Shown here one piece after another: positions 49,910 to 60,163 of a stretch of 64,000 bases of DNA (within the stretch, counting starts at the first letter, position 1; the number at the start of each line of letters is the position of its first letter). Made by a program: the position numbers and the translations under genes. The stretch spans positions 20,966,060 through 21,030,059 of the forward strand of contig OZ038529.1 in NCBI GenBank assembly GCA_964036665.1. The letters run 5' to 3'. Under the pieces are notes generated by a model. That model saw only the letters and a list, made by a program, of their open reading frames with translations. It had not been told where the DNA came from and ran no database searches. This DNA comes from Gordius sp. MW1. Lineage: Eukaryota > Nematomorpha > Gordioida > Gordea > Gordiidae.

Positions 49910-51553
49910 ATGTTGACGCTACAAATTATATCAATTTTAGTAAGTCATACCTTGTTGCTTACTTTTTAAACATGATTAAAAAATCACAGATAATGTTAAC
50001 CTTGATCAAGATCTTGTCAATAATTTATACTTAGTCATAAATCTAATTTGTTGCATGGGAATGGTCGGGGGAGGCAGGGGGCACCTACCCCCTTCAATCC
50101 AAAAGATTTGTGAAAAATTAATGATATATTTTTAAAACTTTCTAAATCTTCCTTAATCATTGCCCCTTTTAATTTAAATAATGGCTACACCGATAATCTC
50201 ATCTAAGCATTAGCATACATCTTTTGTCAGTGTTTAATTAATAAAATCTAAAAAAACTTAATAGCACATCCGCGGCAATTATGTATGGTGTCATACGCAG
50301 TAACATTATATACAAATGACAAACATTTTAAGGATTTTATAAATCTGTATATTTACTAAAAATATTTAGAGTTTTGTGGCATTTTATGCCTCTCGATTGG
50401 TGAGCAATGGGACTTTGGGCGAAAAGAATATTCTATCAAAATTAAGAAAAGATAAAAGTACGGAAGAAGGTTTGGGCGCAAAATCGGATAATACACCGTA
50501 CCTGACTAAAAGGGATTATGGGCTAGGGGATAAGTATGGTCATGGTCCAAATTACGGTCATCATTATAATTCTAGACCTATAGGAAAAGGACATCTTTTC
50601 AACGGTCACGGAAATTACTATCATGGAAAATCTTTAAAATATGATTATAAACCATACGATGCCTTATATAAAAGTAGCAGTTATGGAAATACAAATGACA
50701 AGTATTTGGATCACGGGAAGCTGGACAAAGATCATGGTATTAATCGATGATAAGGAAATAATTATTTACAATCACATTTTATTACTATTGGAAAATTATA
50801 AATCTTGTGATTATATATACATGCGACTCTTAACATTTAATGATTGAATATAAATGATATTAGGTAATATTTGATTACATTTTAAAAAACATTTTGTTTA
50901 GCATTTTTTTCCACAAATCAATAATTTAAAAATAGTTAGTAATTTAATATTAAAATGGTCTCGTTATCACAATATATTTACACTTTTTTGGCACTATAGG
51001 ACATTACGAAAAAGCGATTGTTTATAACGGTCACGGTAAAAAGCATTACGAATACGATAGTCTAAAAGACGGCCATTTACATAAATCAGGAGCCGGTTAC
51101 TTTTCCAAATATGGATCGCCCTATTCCGACAAGCAATACGGCCCCCATAAATATGGCCACGATTACAACGACTACAGTTATCCGCGTTCGCATCATTTTG
51201 GGAAGCATGTGAATAAAGGTGAGCATTATAAAGACATCGGCGACAAAGATTATCATAGGGAAAAAATAGAAGACACGCTAGTTGAAAAAAAGTATTTTAG
51301 TGAAAAAGTGAGAGATTCACACCTCCATGACCATCGTTCTCACTTGGAAAAAGATAAGAAAGTACACGGCACTGGAGAATATGGACATTCGAAATATTTA
51401 TACCCGCACGACAAAGATTTAGGTTATTACAATGATAAGTCCTACAATAATTATGGTGGTGATTGGAACAAGTGGGATAATGGCTATGGCTATTATCCAC
51501 AAAAGGACAAAACGCTGACTAAATCTTTGACGGTAACTGTTAAACCAAAATAA
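49910..51553 (+). CDS. Secreted His/Tyr/Gly/Lys-rich low-complexity protein, three exons
   Basis: Predicted exons are 49910-49939, 50370-50736 and 51000-51553, with GT-AG junctions and matching phases, giving 316 aa. The first exon is only ten codons (MLTLQIISIL) before a perfect GTAAGT donor. With the start of exon 2 (SFVAFYASRL) it forms a hydrophobic signal peptide. The mature protein is dominated by His, Tyr, Gly, Lys and Asp, with irregular motifs such as KYGHG, GHGNYYHGK and YGPHKYGHDY. It has no Cys in the parts read and no recognised domain. A tiny first exon plus low complexity is common for cuticle and other extracellular structural proteins of arthropods. Cuticle, adhesive or metal-binding roles are guesses. 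The function is unknown. Confidence 0.75.
50052..50195. mobile_element. Degraded MITE in intron 1 of the secreted-protein gene
   Basis: The segment from GCATGGGAATGGTCGGGGG to AATGGCTACACCGAT keeps the layout of the GGGCGTAGCC family (G-rich left end, TTCTAAATCTTCCTTAATCATT interior, GGCTAC right end), but both termini are eroded and no target duplication is visible. Confidence 0.5.
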
Positions 51554-51712
51554 ATGCCCGATTTCTGAACACACTGCAGCTTTTGCTATACCAATATATA
51601 TAATTATCAACAAAATAGTTTAAACCTACATTATTTATTAATTAATATCTGATTATTATACAAATATTTGAAATGAATTAGGTCCACTTTGGATTTCATA
51701 TTAATTACATTA

Positions 51713-51718
51713 AATAAA
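51713..51718 (+). terminator. Candidate polyadenylation signal
   Basis: AATAAA about 160 bases past the stop of the secreted-protein gene. Plausible distance, but the motif is frequent in this AT-rich sequence. Confidence 0.35.
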
Positions 51719-52227
51719 ATACGTTGAATTCATAGTGTTGACAAATTTAATTTATAAGAACGTTGTTTAGATATCAAGACAATTAAGTTATTAATTAGTT
51801 TCGTGAACATGAATATTGTACAAAAAATTTAAAAGTTACATTAATACCAAGTAAAATTGTATTAAACTTATTACTAGATACTTCTCGTTTATCACTCTAT
51901 AAGTATAATCCAAAATTGCCTAATCTTACTCTTAAAATTTTAAACTTAATATTGCCTCAGGTTCTTTATATAGTTAAAAAAAATTGATACATATTTTATA
52001 AAAGGGCGTTAGCAATGGTAATTTTATGTGCCTTTATCAGAAAATGTATATGTTCTATGGTTCCTTTTTAAATGTCTATTTTGGCGCTATCCAAAACGCA
52101 TTTTAAAAACTCAATAATAAATAACACCATATATGATGTTGCCAAATTTTTGTTATAATGCATTCTCCTAAAGGTAAAAAATTATGCATACTCCTAAAAA
52201 TCTATTTTAAAAATGACTTTTAAAGTG

Positions 52228-52440
52228 GCATAGCCAAGCGGGGGCCTCCCCTCCCCCATAACAATAAATGTTTTCTTTTGATTAAATAATAAATTACCAA
52301 ATGAAAGTATCTATAGTTGCATAATGGATTAAGACACTTTTAAATACTTCAAAAGCTTAAATATACTTTTTCTTCTTTTAGATTTTCGACAAAAAAGTTT
52401 TTAATCATTTTTCTTTTTCTAAATTTACACTAAAATACTT
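52228..52440 (+). repeat. Dispersed repeat, copy 1 of 3
   Basis: Shared layout: GGCATAGCCAAG-like start, G/C-rich run, then AGTTGCATAATGGATTAAGACAC, AAAGCTTAAATATA and a T-rich stretch ending GACAAAAAAGTTTT. Related copies are at about 57745-58050 and 58340-58620. The family has lost clear ends and may be derived from the GGGCGTAGCC MITEs. Confidence 0.55.
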
Positions 52441-52917
52441 AATTAAGCATTTCCTCCACTAGATTACCTGGGCCTCCCTCACCTATTGATAGCAATTTTT
52501 TATATTATAGGGGTAGTTCTATTCAGCTATCTGAATCCTTGATTTCCCTATCATATATCGATAAACATTTCAGCTACACATCCTTACTAGGCAAACATTT
52601 GCAGAAAAAGGATGATATTCAACAGGTGATTCGACAAGCAGATCACATTGTAGCTAAGATGAATTTACAAGGAACAATATTGACGAACAAGTTTTTTTAT
52701 AGCGAAAGCTAATTTAAATGATTTTGATATTAGATATAAACCGCGATTTGACAATATGCAAAATATCCATACTATAATTTTAACCAGGTACATTTAAAGC
52801 AATTTTTTCCTACCTGCCGAAATCCCACATTATACAAGTTACTGAACAGTTTTCGACAAAAAAAAGAATTTCTAACTAACTTGAAACCTTGTTTCCACAA
52901 AATCCTTCTCCGTCTCT

Positions 52918-53110
52918 TTTAATTATTTGGTCCGACAGTCGTGGGGTTTGTTTTAATGAGTTTCTTCCATCTTGACCGAGTAAGTGCCATGTCTTGATTA
53001 ATCTCTCTTGTTTTCATAATTTTACGACTTACCCTTTCCACGTGACACGAGTTCGCCCACTTCCTCTTTCCCCCGGTCCTCCAAGTACATTACTTTTCGA
53101 TGTACATCTT
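52918..53110 (-). mobile_element. 3' fragment of the RTE retrotransposon
   Basis: This segment aligns with about 8765-8965, the 3' end of the minus-strand RTE copy. Shared stretches include TCGTGGGGTTTGTTTT, GAGTGCCATG-like sequence, ACTTACCCTTTCCACG and TTCCTCTTTCCCCCGG. It carries only the last part of the coding region and the 3' tail, so it is an extreme 5' truncation in the same orientation as the copy at 8757-11740. Confidence 0.8.
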
Positions 53111-53467
53111 GCTCTCCCTTCCTTATATACAATTATAGTTATAAAAACTCAGAAATTTTTTTGACTGAATTTTACTGAAAGATTTAAATCGCAGAAATAT
53201 CAACTAAAAGGACATGGTTTTTGGTAGATGACTTTGTCTCAAACAAGAGACCTGTCTTCTTAAGTAGTCTCGCCACTTACAGCTTAGGGCTTGTCTTAAT
53301 ATCGGATTTTAACGCGCAGCAAAAATCGCCATACGTGTTTTAACATAGCCGTGTCTTAATATCCGATTTACAGCAGATTTCGATTTTAGACGCATAACAT
53401 AACAGCGATTTTGTGGGATGCAACATTTTTCGTAAGCTTATATGTTATATGAATTTTGAGTTTTTAG

Positions 53468-53776
53468 GTATCAGCAAAGTTTATATTTGATCAAAAGCGT
53501 TGAAAAGAATAAAATTATATGGTGTGAAGGTATGATTGAGTTTGAGATGAAAAAATGTTGTGATAATTTAGCCAAAGATTGTAATATGCCTGGTATTTAA
53601 ACATTAAATTATATATAGCTGTTTATAAGTCGCAAATCAAGGTGGAAAACACTAAAATCAGGGAGTATAGGGGGAAAACTTTTAAAATGAATGACATCAT
53701 GTTTGTGGAAAAGGTTTTTGATGAAACTCCCACCACAAGTACCTTAGATGATCTTGATAAAGAAAATAGCTTGTAA
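53468..53776 (+). pseudogene. Small spliced ORF, possibly MADF/Myb-like, in the Harbinger-like element
   Basis: Two segments, 53468-53592 and 53619-53776, join in phase across a 26-base gap with GT and AG borders. The acceptor TTTTTAG before 53468 suggests an earlier exon. The read-through contains LIKSVEKNKIIWCE and CCDNLAKDCNMPG, which loosely resemble the start of a MADF (Myb/SANT-like) DNA-binding domain, and ends DLDKENSL. Harbinger elements often carry a Myb-like second gene. The 26-base intron is too short to be normal and no start exon was found, so this is a relic or a coincidence. Confidence 0.35.
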
Positions 53777-54281
53777 CAAAAGAAATCTGTTTGTTAATCA
53801 ACTTAATAGACTGATTGATATAGAAGAGGCTAAATGTTTAAAAGAAGAAAATCCTGTTTATTATATTTAAATCTATTTTGCCAGATTTTCATTATCTTGA
53901 TGTAATGACAAAAAACAATGTAAAGAATTTGTTATGTTTATACTTTGTTTGTACATATATATTATTAGCCAATATTTTAATAATCTATTAAAATTTATTA
54001 AGTCTATCTTGTTGCACATTTAAATTAATAGTAGACAACATAAATTTTATTCAAATCATAAAAATAACAAACATCAAGGCAAAATAAAATAATTTGAATA
54101 TAAATTTCTTGGCTTGGAATTTTCAATAGGTGTTTGAAAGTGATCTTGCCTCTTGTAAAGGAGTGCAACCTATCTGCTACTTGCCTATATATATATTGTG
54201 TAGGAATGCTCCTCTTCTCAGCTTTTTGACACTTTATAAATCTAAATGGAAATACTATAAAATAAATTATTATACTCTAAT

Positions 54282-57176
54282 TAGAGATGGGTAATTTTCC
54301 GGGAATTTTCATCGAGGGAATATTCCCAGGGAAAATAGGGAATTTTGGGGAAATAACGGGAATTTTTGGGAAATAACGGGAATTTTGGGGAATTCATGGG
54401 GAAAATAAATACTTTGATTGTTAATATATAGTCTTAGATGAAAAAAAGATGCTAGGGTGTAAAATGAAATGCTATAAAGTTTATTTCTCCAATAATACAC
54501 AATATTTCATTACAAATTTACATAAAAATATACATTAAAAATTGTCAATATCTAAACTGTCACTATCGTCATTTAGCGATGAAATTGATTCATCAGATGA
54601 AGATATTGAGCGCGCTTTTGCATTAAAATTGATACTACTTTTCAAGTGCATGTTGTGCCTTATGGACACTAGCTTTTTCACCTTGTCGTTTTTCATTCGA
54701 TTTCTTGATTTAGAATGTACATAACCAAATGTGGACCAAATTCTTTCTGTGGCAGCACTGGTAGCTGGAATTGAAAAGAGTTTCACGGCAATTTCAGATA
54801 AGGGTTGGTTAGTGCACAAGCCTTTCCACCACGTCAAGGGTGAAATGTAACTAGCGCTATCCCATATTGACCGCTCAGCAAACAACCCGTCTTTAGCACG
54901 AAATTCTGCCAAATTGGCAATAACTTGGCCTATATTGAAATTATAGCCTTGAGAAATAATCTTGATAGCGTTAATTGCTTCAGCTATTTCTTTTGTAGTA
55001 AGGTTGACTCCACAATAACGTGGATCAAGCAAGTTAGCTGCCATATGAAAATCCTTACAGCAAAACGATTTCCTTTTGCTCACGAATTTTTTAATAACAC
55101 TTGCATCAATTAGGCTAAATTCCTTACTAGAAATTTCGCTGAAATGGGCTTTAATAGTATGAAATGCTTCCGGTACATCAGACAATAATCCAGAGTCACT
55201 TTCTATGCAAGTTATTTTGGTCAAAATTACATCTAAAAAAAATGTAATTTTTTTTATTTTCTCCCAAAAAACATCATTATCAAGCAAATTTAAACGTTTG
55301 CTTCGATCAGCAAATGTATCTGTTAAAGCTAGTTCCTGCAAAGTATCTTTGTTTACTAGGAAACTATTAAGCATTATAACTATACCACCCCACCTTGTTG
55401 GACAGGGTATTTTCAAAGTTGTGAGTCGATTTTTGTTACATTGTTTTTCTTTAAAAGTTGATGATAATATTGTATTAAATTTAATGTATTTTATAATTTG
55501 TTTAACTTTAGCTGTAATATTTTGGATGGTAGGAATTTTGTTGGAGATATCTTTTATTAATAAATTAAGCCCATGAGCTGCACAGCCAAAGCACTCAATT
55601 GAAGGATGTTTAGACTTAACTATTTCCCAAGCCTTCTTCATATTTTTAGCGTTGTCAGTAACTATGGCAACAAATTTTTGAGTGCCAATTTCTTCCATCA
55701 CCTTTAGGAATTGATCAGCTATATAATCCCCAGTATGGGCATTCGTCCCTGTATCTATAGATTTTAAAAATATGGGTTTCGGTGTCATTATTATAAAATT
55801 GATTATGGACTCCCCCCTAATGTTTGTCCAACCATCACTAATTAATGTAAAATTAGAACCTGATTCTAGTTTTTCATTTATAACTGCTTTGATCTTGTCA
55901 AATTGGTCATTTAGCAAAGAACCTCCTATTGCCTTTCTTGGTGGAATTCTGAAGGATGGTTTTATAGATTTGAAAAAGTCCTTCCAATAATAATTTTCTG
56001 TTATGTTAAACGGACAATTTGACATATAGATAGCCAGTGCAAGCTTTTCATTTAATCTTTCTTGTTGCACTGGAGTCATGCTATCGAAATATTAATTAAT
56101 ATTTGATGTGGATTGTTTTGAAGTGTTAAAATTTGTTGTTAACTCAGGTGTTGTTACAGTGGGGTGTTTGTGTTCTGACGCAGAAAAAGTTTTAGATGAT
56201 TCTGAGGATATTGAAAAAACTTCTAGTTCTGAGCATTTTGTTTCACTTGCATATTCTGGGCATTTTTGTATATGGATAGACATTTTTGTTGGGTTGGGGA
56301 AGTCATATTTATGGTTGCAATAGTTGCAGATGGCAATAAAGCCTTTCTTATTGGAGGATGTATGTCTACCAAAATGTTTCCAGATATCAGATGGTTTTCT
56401 AGGCATCTTACCAGATTAAAATTTATTTAATGATTTAAAATATAGGCCAATCCAATACAGCTAAAAGCTAGTTAAAAATAAAATGCTAGTATAATTTTAC
56501 TTGAGTTTAAGTGTAAGTGTTTTTTAAAATATTAAATAGGATATCAAATTGAATGTCAAATAGATTTAGCTAAAAAAATTTCAAATTTAATTATACATAA
56601 TCTTACCTGAGGTTTAAATTAAGTTGTTTATATTATTAAAATTGTAGGTGTGTTTGTAAAGTAGAAACAAAAAATAGTGCTAGATTAAATATAGGGTAAT
56701 ACAGAATTTAAATTTTAATGGTGTAGGTGTAATAATACCTAAATAGTTGATTTGCAACTTATATTTCAAATTCAAACAAGCTAAAAGCTACTTTAAATAA
56801 AATTGTTTATATGTATTTTATTTACTTAGATGAGTCAAACAAATAGGGTAAACTTTTTGAATATACAATAAGCAAGTCAAATTCCAAAATAAAAGCTAAA
56901 AATTTTAATTCTGATGTTTACATTTTACTTGAATTAGGTGATTGACTAGAAGGTTTCAATTAATTTTAAATAGGCGGAAAAATGCTAATAGAAGTTTCCA
57001 CGAGGAAAATATAAAATTCTAAATAATTAAAATCAATTTAAAAATAAAATATTGCGTAAATTTTGTGTCAAAAACATTAATTTTTTTAAGGGAATTTATC
57101 ATAGGGAAAATTCAATTTTCCCTCGGGAATATTCCCGGGAATTAATGGGAATATTCCCGGGAATATGCCATCTCTA
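54282..57176 (-). mobile_element. Nearly intact autonomous-type hAT transposon
   Basis: Ends TAGAGATGGG (left) and GCCATCTCTA (right) are inverted repeats. A perfect 8-bp duplication ACTCTAAT flanks them at 54274-54281 and 57177-57184. Sub-terminal regions are packed with GGGAAT/ATTCCC motifs in both orientations, probable transposase binding sites. The 2895-bp element carries one transposase gene on the minus strand. The perfect duplication and a single coding lesion indicate a recent insertion, into an older Harbinger-like element. Confidence 0.93.
54535..56406 (-). pseudogene. hAT transposase with BED zinc finger, one nonsense codon
   Basis: The reading frame runs from ATG at 56406 to the stop at 54535 and is broken only by a TAA at 56094-56092. 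The 104 codons before it and the 514-codon open frame after it (from ATG 56079) are in the same frame. The first part is a BED zinc finger (MPRKPSDIWKHF; CNYC with a downstream H-x4-C). The second part has the hAT core: SDGWTN, VTDNAKNM, CAAHGLNLL, then the C-terminal dimerisation block with PLTWWKGL and PATSAATERIWSTFG. Together about 620 residues, normal for the family. The transposase cuts and pastes the element by binding its ends. The downstream ORF alone lacks the DNA-binding finger, so this copy is probably inactive unless the stop is read through or is a sequencing error. Confidence 0.92.
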
Positions 57177-57744
57177 ACTCTAATCCAATCTGACCTGCAC
57201 AATGATGTGAATTGACCTTAACTATGGCACCAAAACTTCTTCAATAATGCTATTGCACTCCTTGTAAATCTAAAACTATACTGGTGGATTAACTTTGGAT
57301 TTATAATGCTATATATCTTTAACAATTTTACTAAGTAATAGAATGTTGAAGGAAACTTCAAGTTGAAAAAAATTTTGCTCACTAGTATCAATATCATCAA
57401 AAATGTGATTATATTCTCCAATTATATCATTTTTTTCTTTCAACTACTTGTTTTTAATAATCAACTAAATAAATTAAATGATAACATTCGAGATTGAAGT
57501 ATGAACATGAATCCGATATATGGACAAAAATAAATTCGCGCATTTCGAATCTGAATCCGATATTAAGACAAGCCCTTACAAAATGTTATAAAAACCATCT
57601 AATATAACCACACTTTCTCCCCATAATCACATGCGCCATTGGACGAAATTTTCCATAGTGAGGAGATTAAAAACTTATCACTTAATATGTCCATAGAATG
57701 GACTGGCTTTATTGTCAATTCATCAGAATGTTCCCAACTCCGGC

Positions 57745-58050
57745 AGGCGCGTATACAAGAGGGGGAGGGGGAAGCGGGAAATTTCCTCCCCCCCCCTGGC
57801 CAAAATTTGAAAAAAATTAAGTTAGTAAATAAATTAAATGAGTTAAATTTATTATAGTTTAGTTGCATAAACGATTTTAAGACACTTATTAACACCTGGA
57901 AAGATAATATATACATTTCTTTTTTAATTTAAACTTTAGACAAAAAGCTTAAACCCCACCTATAATATTTCCTAATATTATTATGCAAATTGCTTTGGAA
58001 AAAACTTGATTGAACATTTTTCCCCGTGAAAACACCAGACCCTCGTTTGG
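57745..58050 (+). repeat. Dispersed repeat, copy 2 of 3
   Basis: Contains a G-rich run followed by a C-run (57771-57797), CCTGGCCAAAATTTG, then TAGTTGCATAAACGATTTTAAGACAC and GACAAAAAGCTTAAAC, matching the copy near 58340-58620 in the same order. Confidence 0.6.
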
Positions 58051-58339
58051 TTAGTAATTAGCTCACAACGCGTTATATTTAATATAGTAATGAATTTCAT
58101 ATAAATTTTGTTATGATATTATTGTAATTTTTTAAGTTGTTATTTGAGCATGTATAGATAAAAAAATGTGCTTATCCAAACTAATTAAGCATCAAAATAA
58201 ATATCATTAATTTTATCATCTATCCTAATACAAAATTTTTAATCCATCTGATCAATAATATCTAGATGATACCCTGAATTTGTCCAACGATGTAAATAAA
58301 AACGTCTCACCTATAGCTGTAAACAATGATGTAGATCAA

Positions 58340-58620
58340 AGGCATAACCAAGCCTCCCCCCTCACCCTAGCAAAATTTGATTTAAATAAAATTTTAATTT
58401 AATTTATAGTCGGACAAAGATTAAGACACATATAAATGCCTTAAAAGCTTATATATATATCTTTTATTTTTAAATCAAATTTCGGCAAAAAGCTTTAACC
58501 ACACTTTTTTGTCCTTTCAACACCCATGCGCATAAATGATCGTAGTTTTTCCATACTCAAGAGATTATATGCTTTTTCCAAAAAGAGGATGTCAAGACAG
58601 CAATATGAATTGGCAAAATT
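58340..58620 (+). repeat. Dispersed repeat, copy 3 of 3
   Basis: GGCATAACCAAGCC and a C-rich stretch are followed by CTAGCAAAATTTGATTT, AAGATTAAGACACATATAAATG, AAAAGCTTATATATAT and GGCAAAAAGCTTTAACCACAC. Sequence after this (58500-58600) also resembles 57601-57690, so the copies may be partly overlapping or rearranged. Confidence 0.6.
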
Positions 58621-59255
58621 AACAAATCATCGGTAATGCTCCTACTTTAGGGGGAAATTTCAAAAAGACATTGGCTGGGCTAATGAACAATCTAATGACT
58701 ATATATTATAACGTTTCACATTTTATACACACAATTAATTCATTGATCATATTTGTCCTATTCTGCCAGTACCGATCACGGTCTGATAACTTAAATACCT
58801 AGGACGAGCCCAAACTTTTCTGGGAGCCTGTTTAGCCACGCCCAAATCACTAACGCTGTCCGAACTGCCTGGCCCAAAATGATGATTTTAAATTTCAAGT
58901 ATTAATTTTATCATATTTTCAAAATTTCATACTTATTTATTAAATTTTGTGTAGATAAAAAGTGACTAAAAAATAGTAAACTAAAAATAAGTCCACATTG
59001 CCCCAATCTTGTTATGGTGCCCGCCGGGGCCTACATAAAAATTTAAATTTACGACGGTTGTCTGCCTGGCCCCTCGGCTGAAAGGGTCCGGCTGCGAGCC
59101 CGATTTTTGGGTTGTTTAATATTTATTATATATTACGAATAAAATTAAAAAGGAAAAAAAGGCAACTTCCCCCCCCCCCCTTGAAACTAAATCGCAGAAT
59201 TCAAACTTATGAGTCTGTTAATTGTGAGTGGCAATTTCAATCTTTATAAATGGTA

Positions 59256-60161
59256 GGGGAGACCGGGGCTAGTCGTAGCCCGGGGTTACTATTATCTTTC
59301 TAATTATTTTTTAAAACAATAATGATATTAAATCAAAATTTAAACCATATGTGTATTTTTCCATAAGGCATAAGTAAAAAAAAATTTTATTGAGAAAAAA
59401 CGATTTTTCGGGGCTATAAGTAGCCTTTACAAAAAATTTTATTTTGCACATAAAGTTTTTTTGGCTGAGTATTTTGGATTGATTTAACTTTTATTTTATA
59501 AAGGGAGATTTTTATATAAAAACCGTCTAATGATTAAATTTTTCTATGCAATATAACATCTTAAATTTATTGATTGTTTATGAAAATAGGGGTCGGGGCT
59601 AGTCGGAGAGGGGCTATTGCTAGCCATTTTTCATTGTGTCTTACAAATGAAAAGATTTAAAAATCAAAAAATTTTAATTAATAATCTAACTTAGTGTTAT
59701 TTGGAATAGAAATTGACTATGATTATACATTACAAAACGACTAAATTATTTTCCATTGCTAAATCCGTCTTTTAAGTGTTCCTAAGTCAGATTGTCATCT
59801 TGACCCTTTTTTATTTGTTTTATAAAAAAAATAATCATATTACATTTGCATTTTCTACATTTTTTATAATGAAACAATATTTTTATTGATTTGAGTTAGC
59901 ATACACTAATAAGAAAAGAAAACGTCAGAGTTAATCTAACGGCTAAGACTTGCCCCGGGCATTTTCAAAAATTTTTGGATTTTTGTTTTTTTTAAACTTA
60001 ATTTGTGAGAAAACTATTACTCACTTCTTTCCAAATTTTTTTCCTAGAGTAAAAATAGACCTTAAAAATATATTCCAACAAAAAAATTGAAAAAGTTGTT
60101 TTTAGTTTTTTTTAAAACGCGATTTAATTTTTTTTACGGCTAAAGTAGCCCCGGTCTCCCC
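59256..60161. mobile_element. Non-autonomous TIR element with TA target site
   Basis: The left end GGGGAGACCGGGGCTAG and right end TAGCCCCGGTCTCCCC are inverted repeats, each followed outward by TA (59254-59255 and 60162-60163). The motif GGGGCTAGTCG-like recurs internally near 59590-59625. The interior is AT-rich with no recognised coding region. A TA duplication suggests a Tc1/mariner-like or similar superfamily, but two bases are weak evidence. Confidence 0.7.
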
Positions 60162-60163
60162 TA

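Larger units (their letters stand above)
53287..57575. mobile_element. PIF/Harbinger-like element split by a hAT insertion
   Basis: A 22-bp perfect terminal inverted repeat, starting GGGCTTGTCTTAATATCGGA on the left, lies at 53287-53308 and 57554-57575. A 3-bp TTA duplication flanks it (53284-53286 and 57576-57578). TTA duplications with GGG-starting ends fit PIF/Harbinger elements. Without the nested hAT the element is about 1.4 kb. A second TIR-like motif (GTGTCTTAATATCCGATTT) lies at about 53350. No transposase was recognised, so it may be non-autonomous; a small spliced ORF is noted separately. Confidence 0.75.

Noticed and set aside
51209-51553. Separate 114-codon gene
   Set aside because: It begins at GTG and is simply the continuation of exon 3 of the secreted His/Tyr-rich protein.
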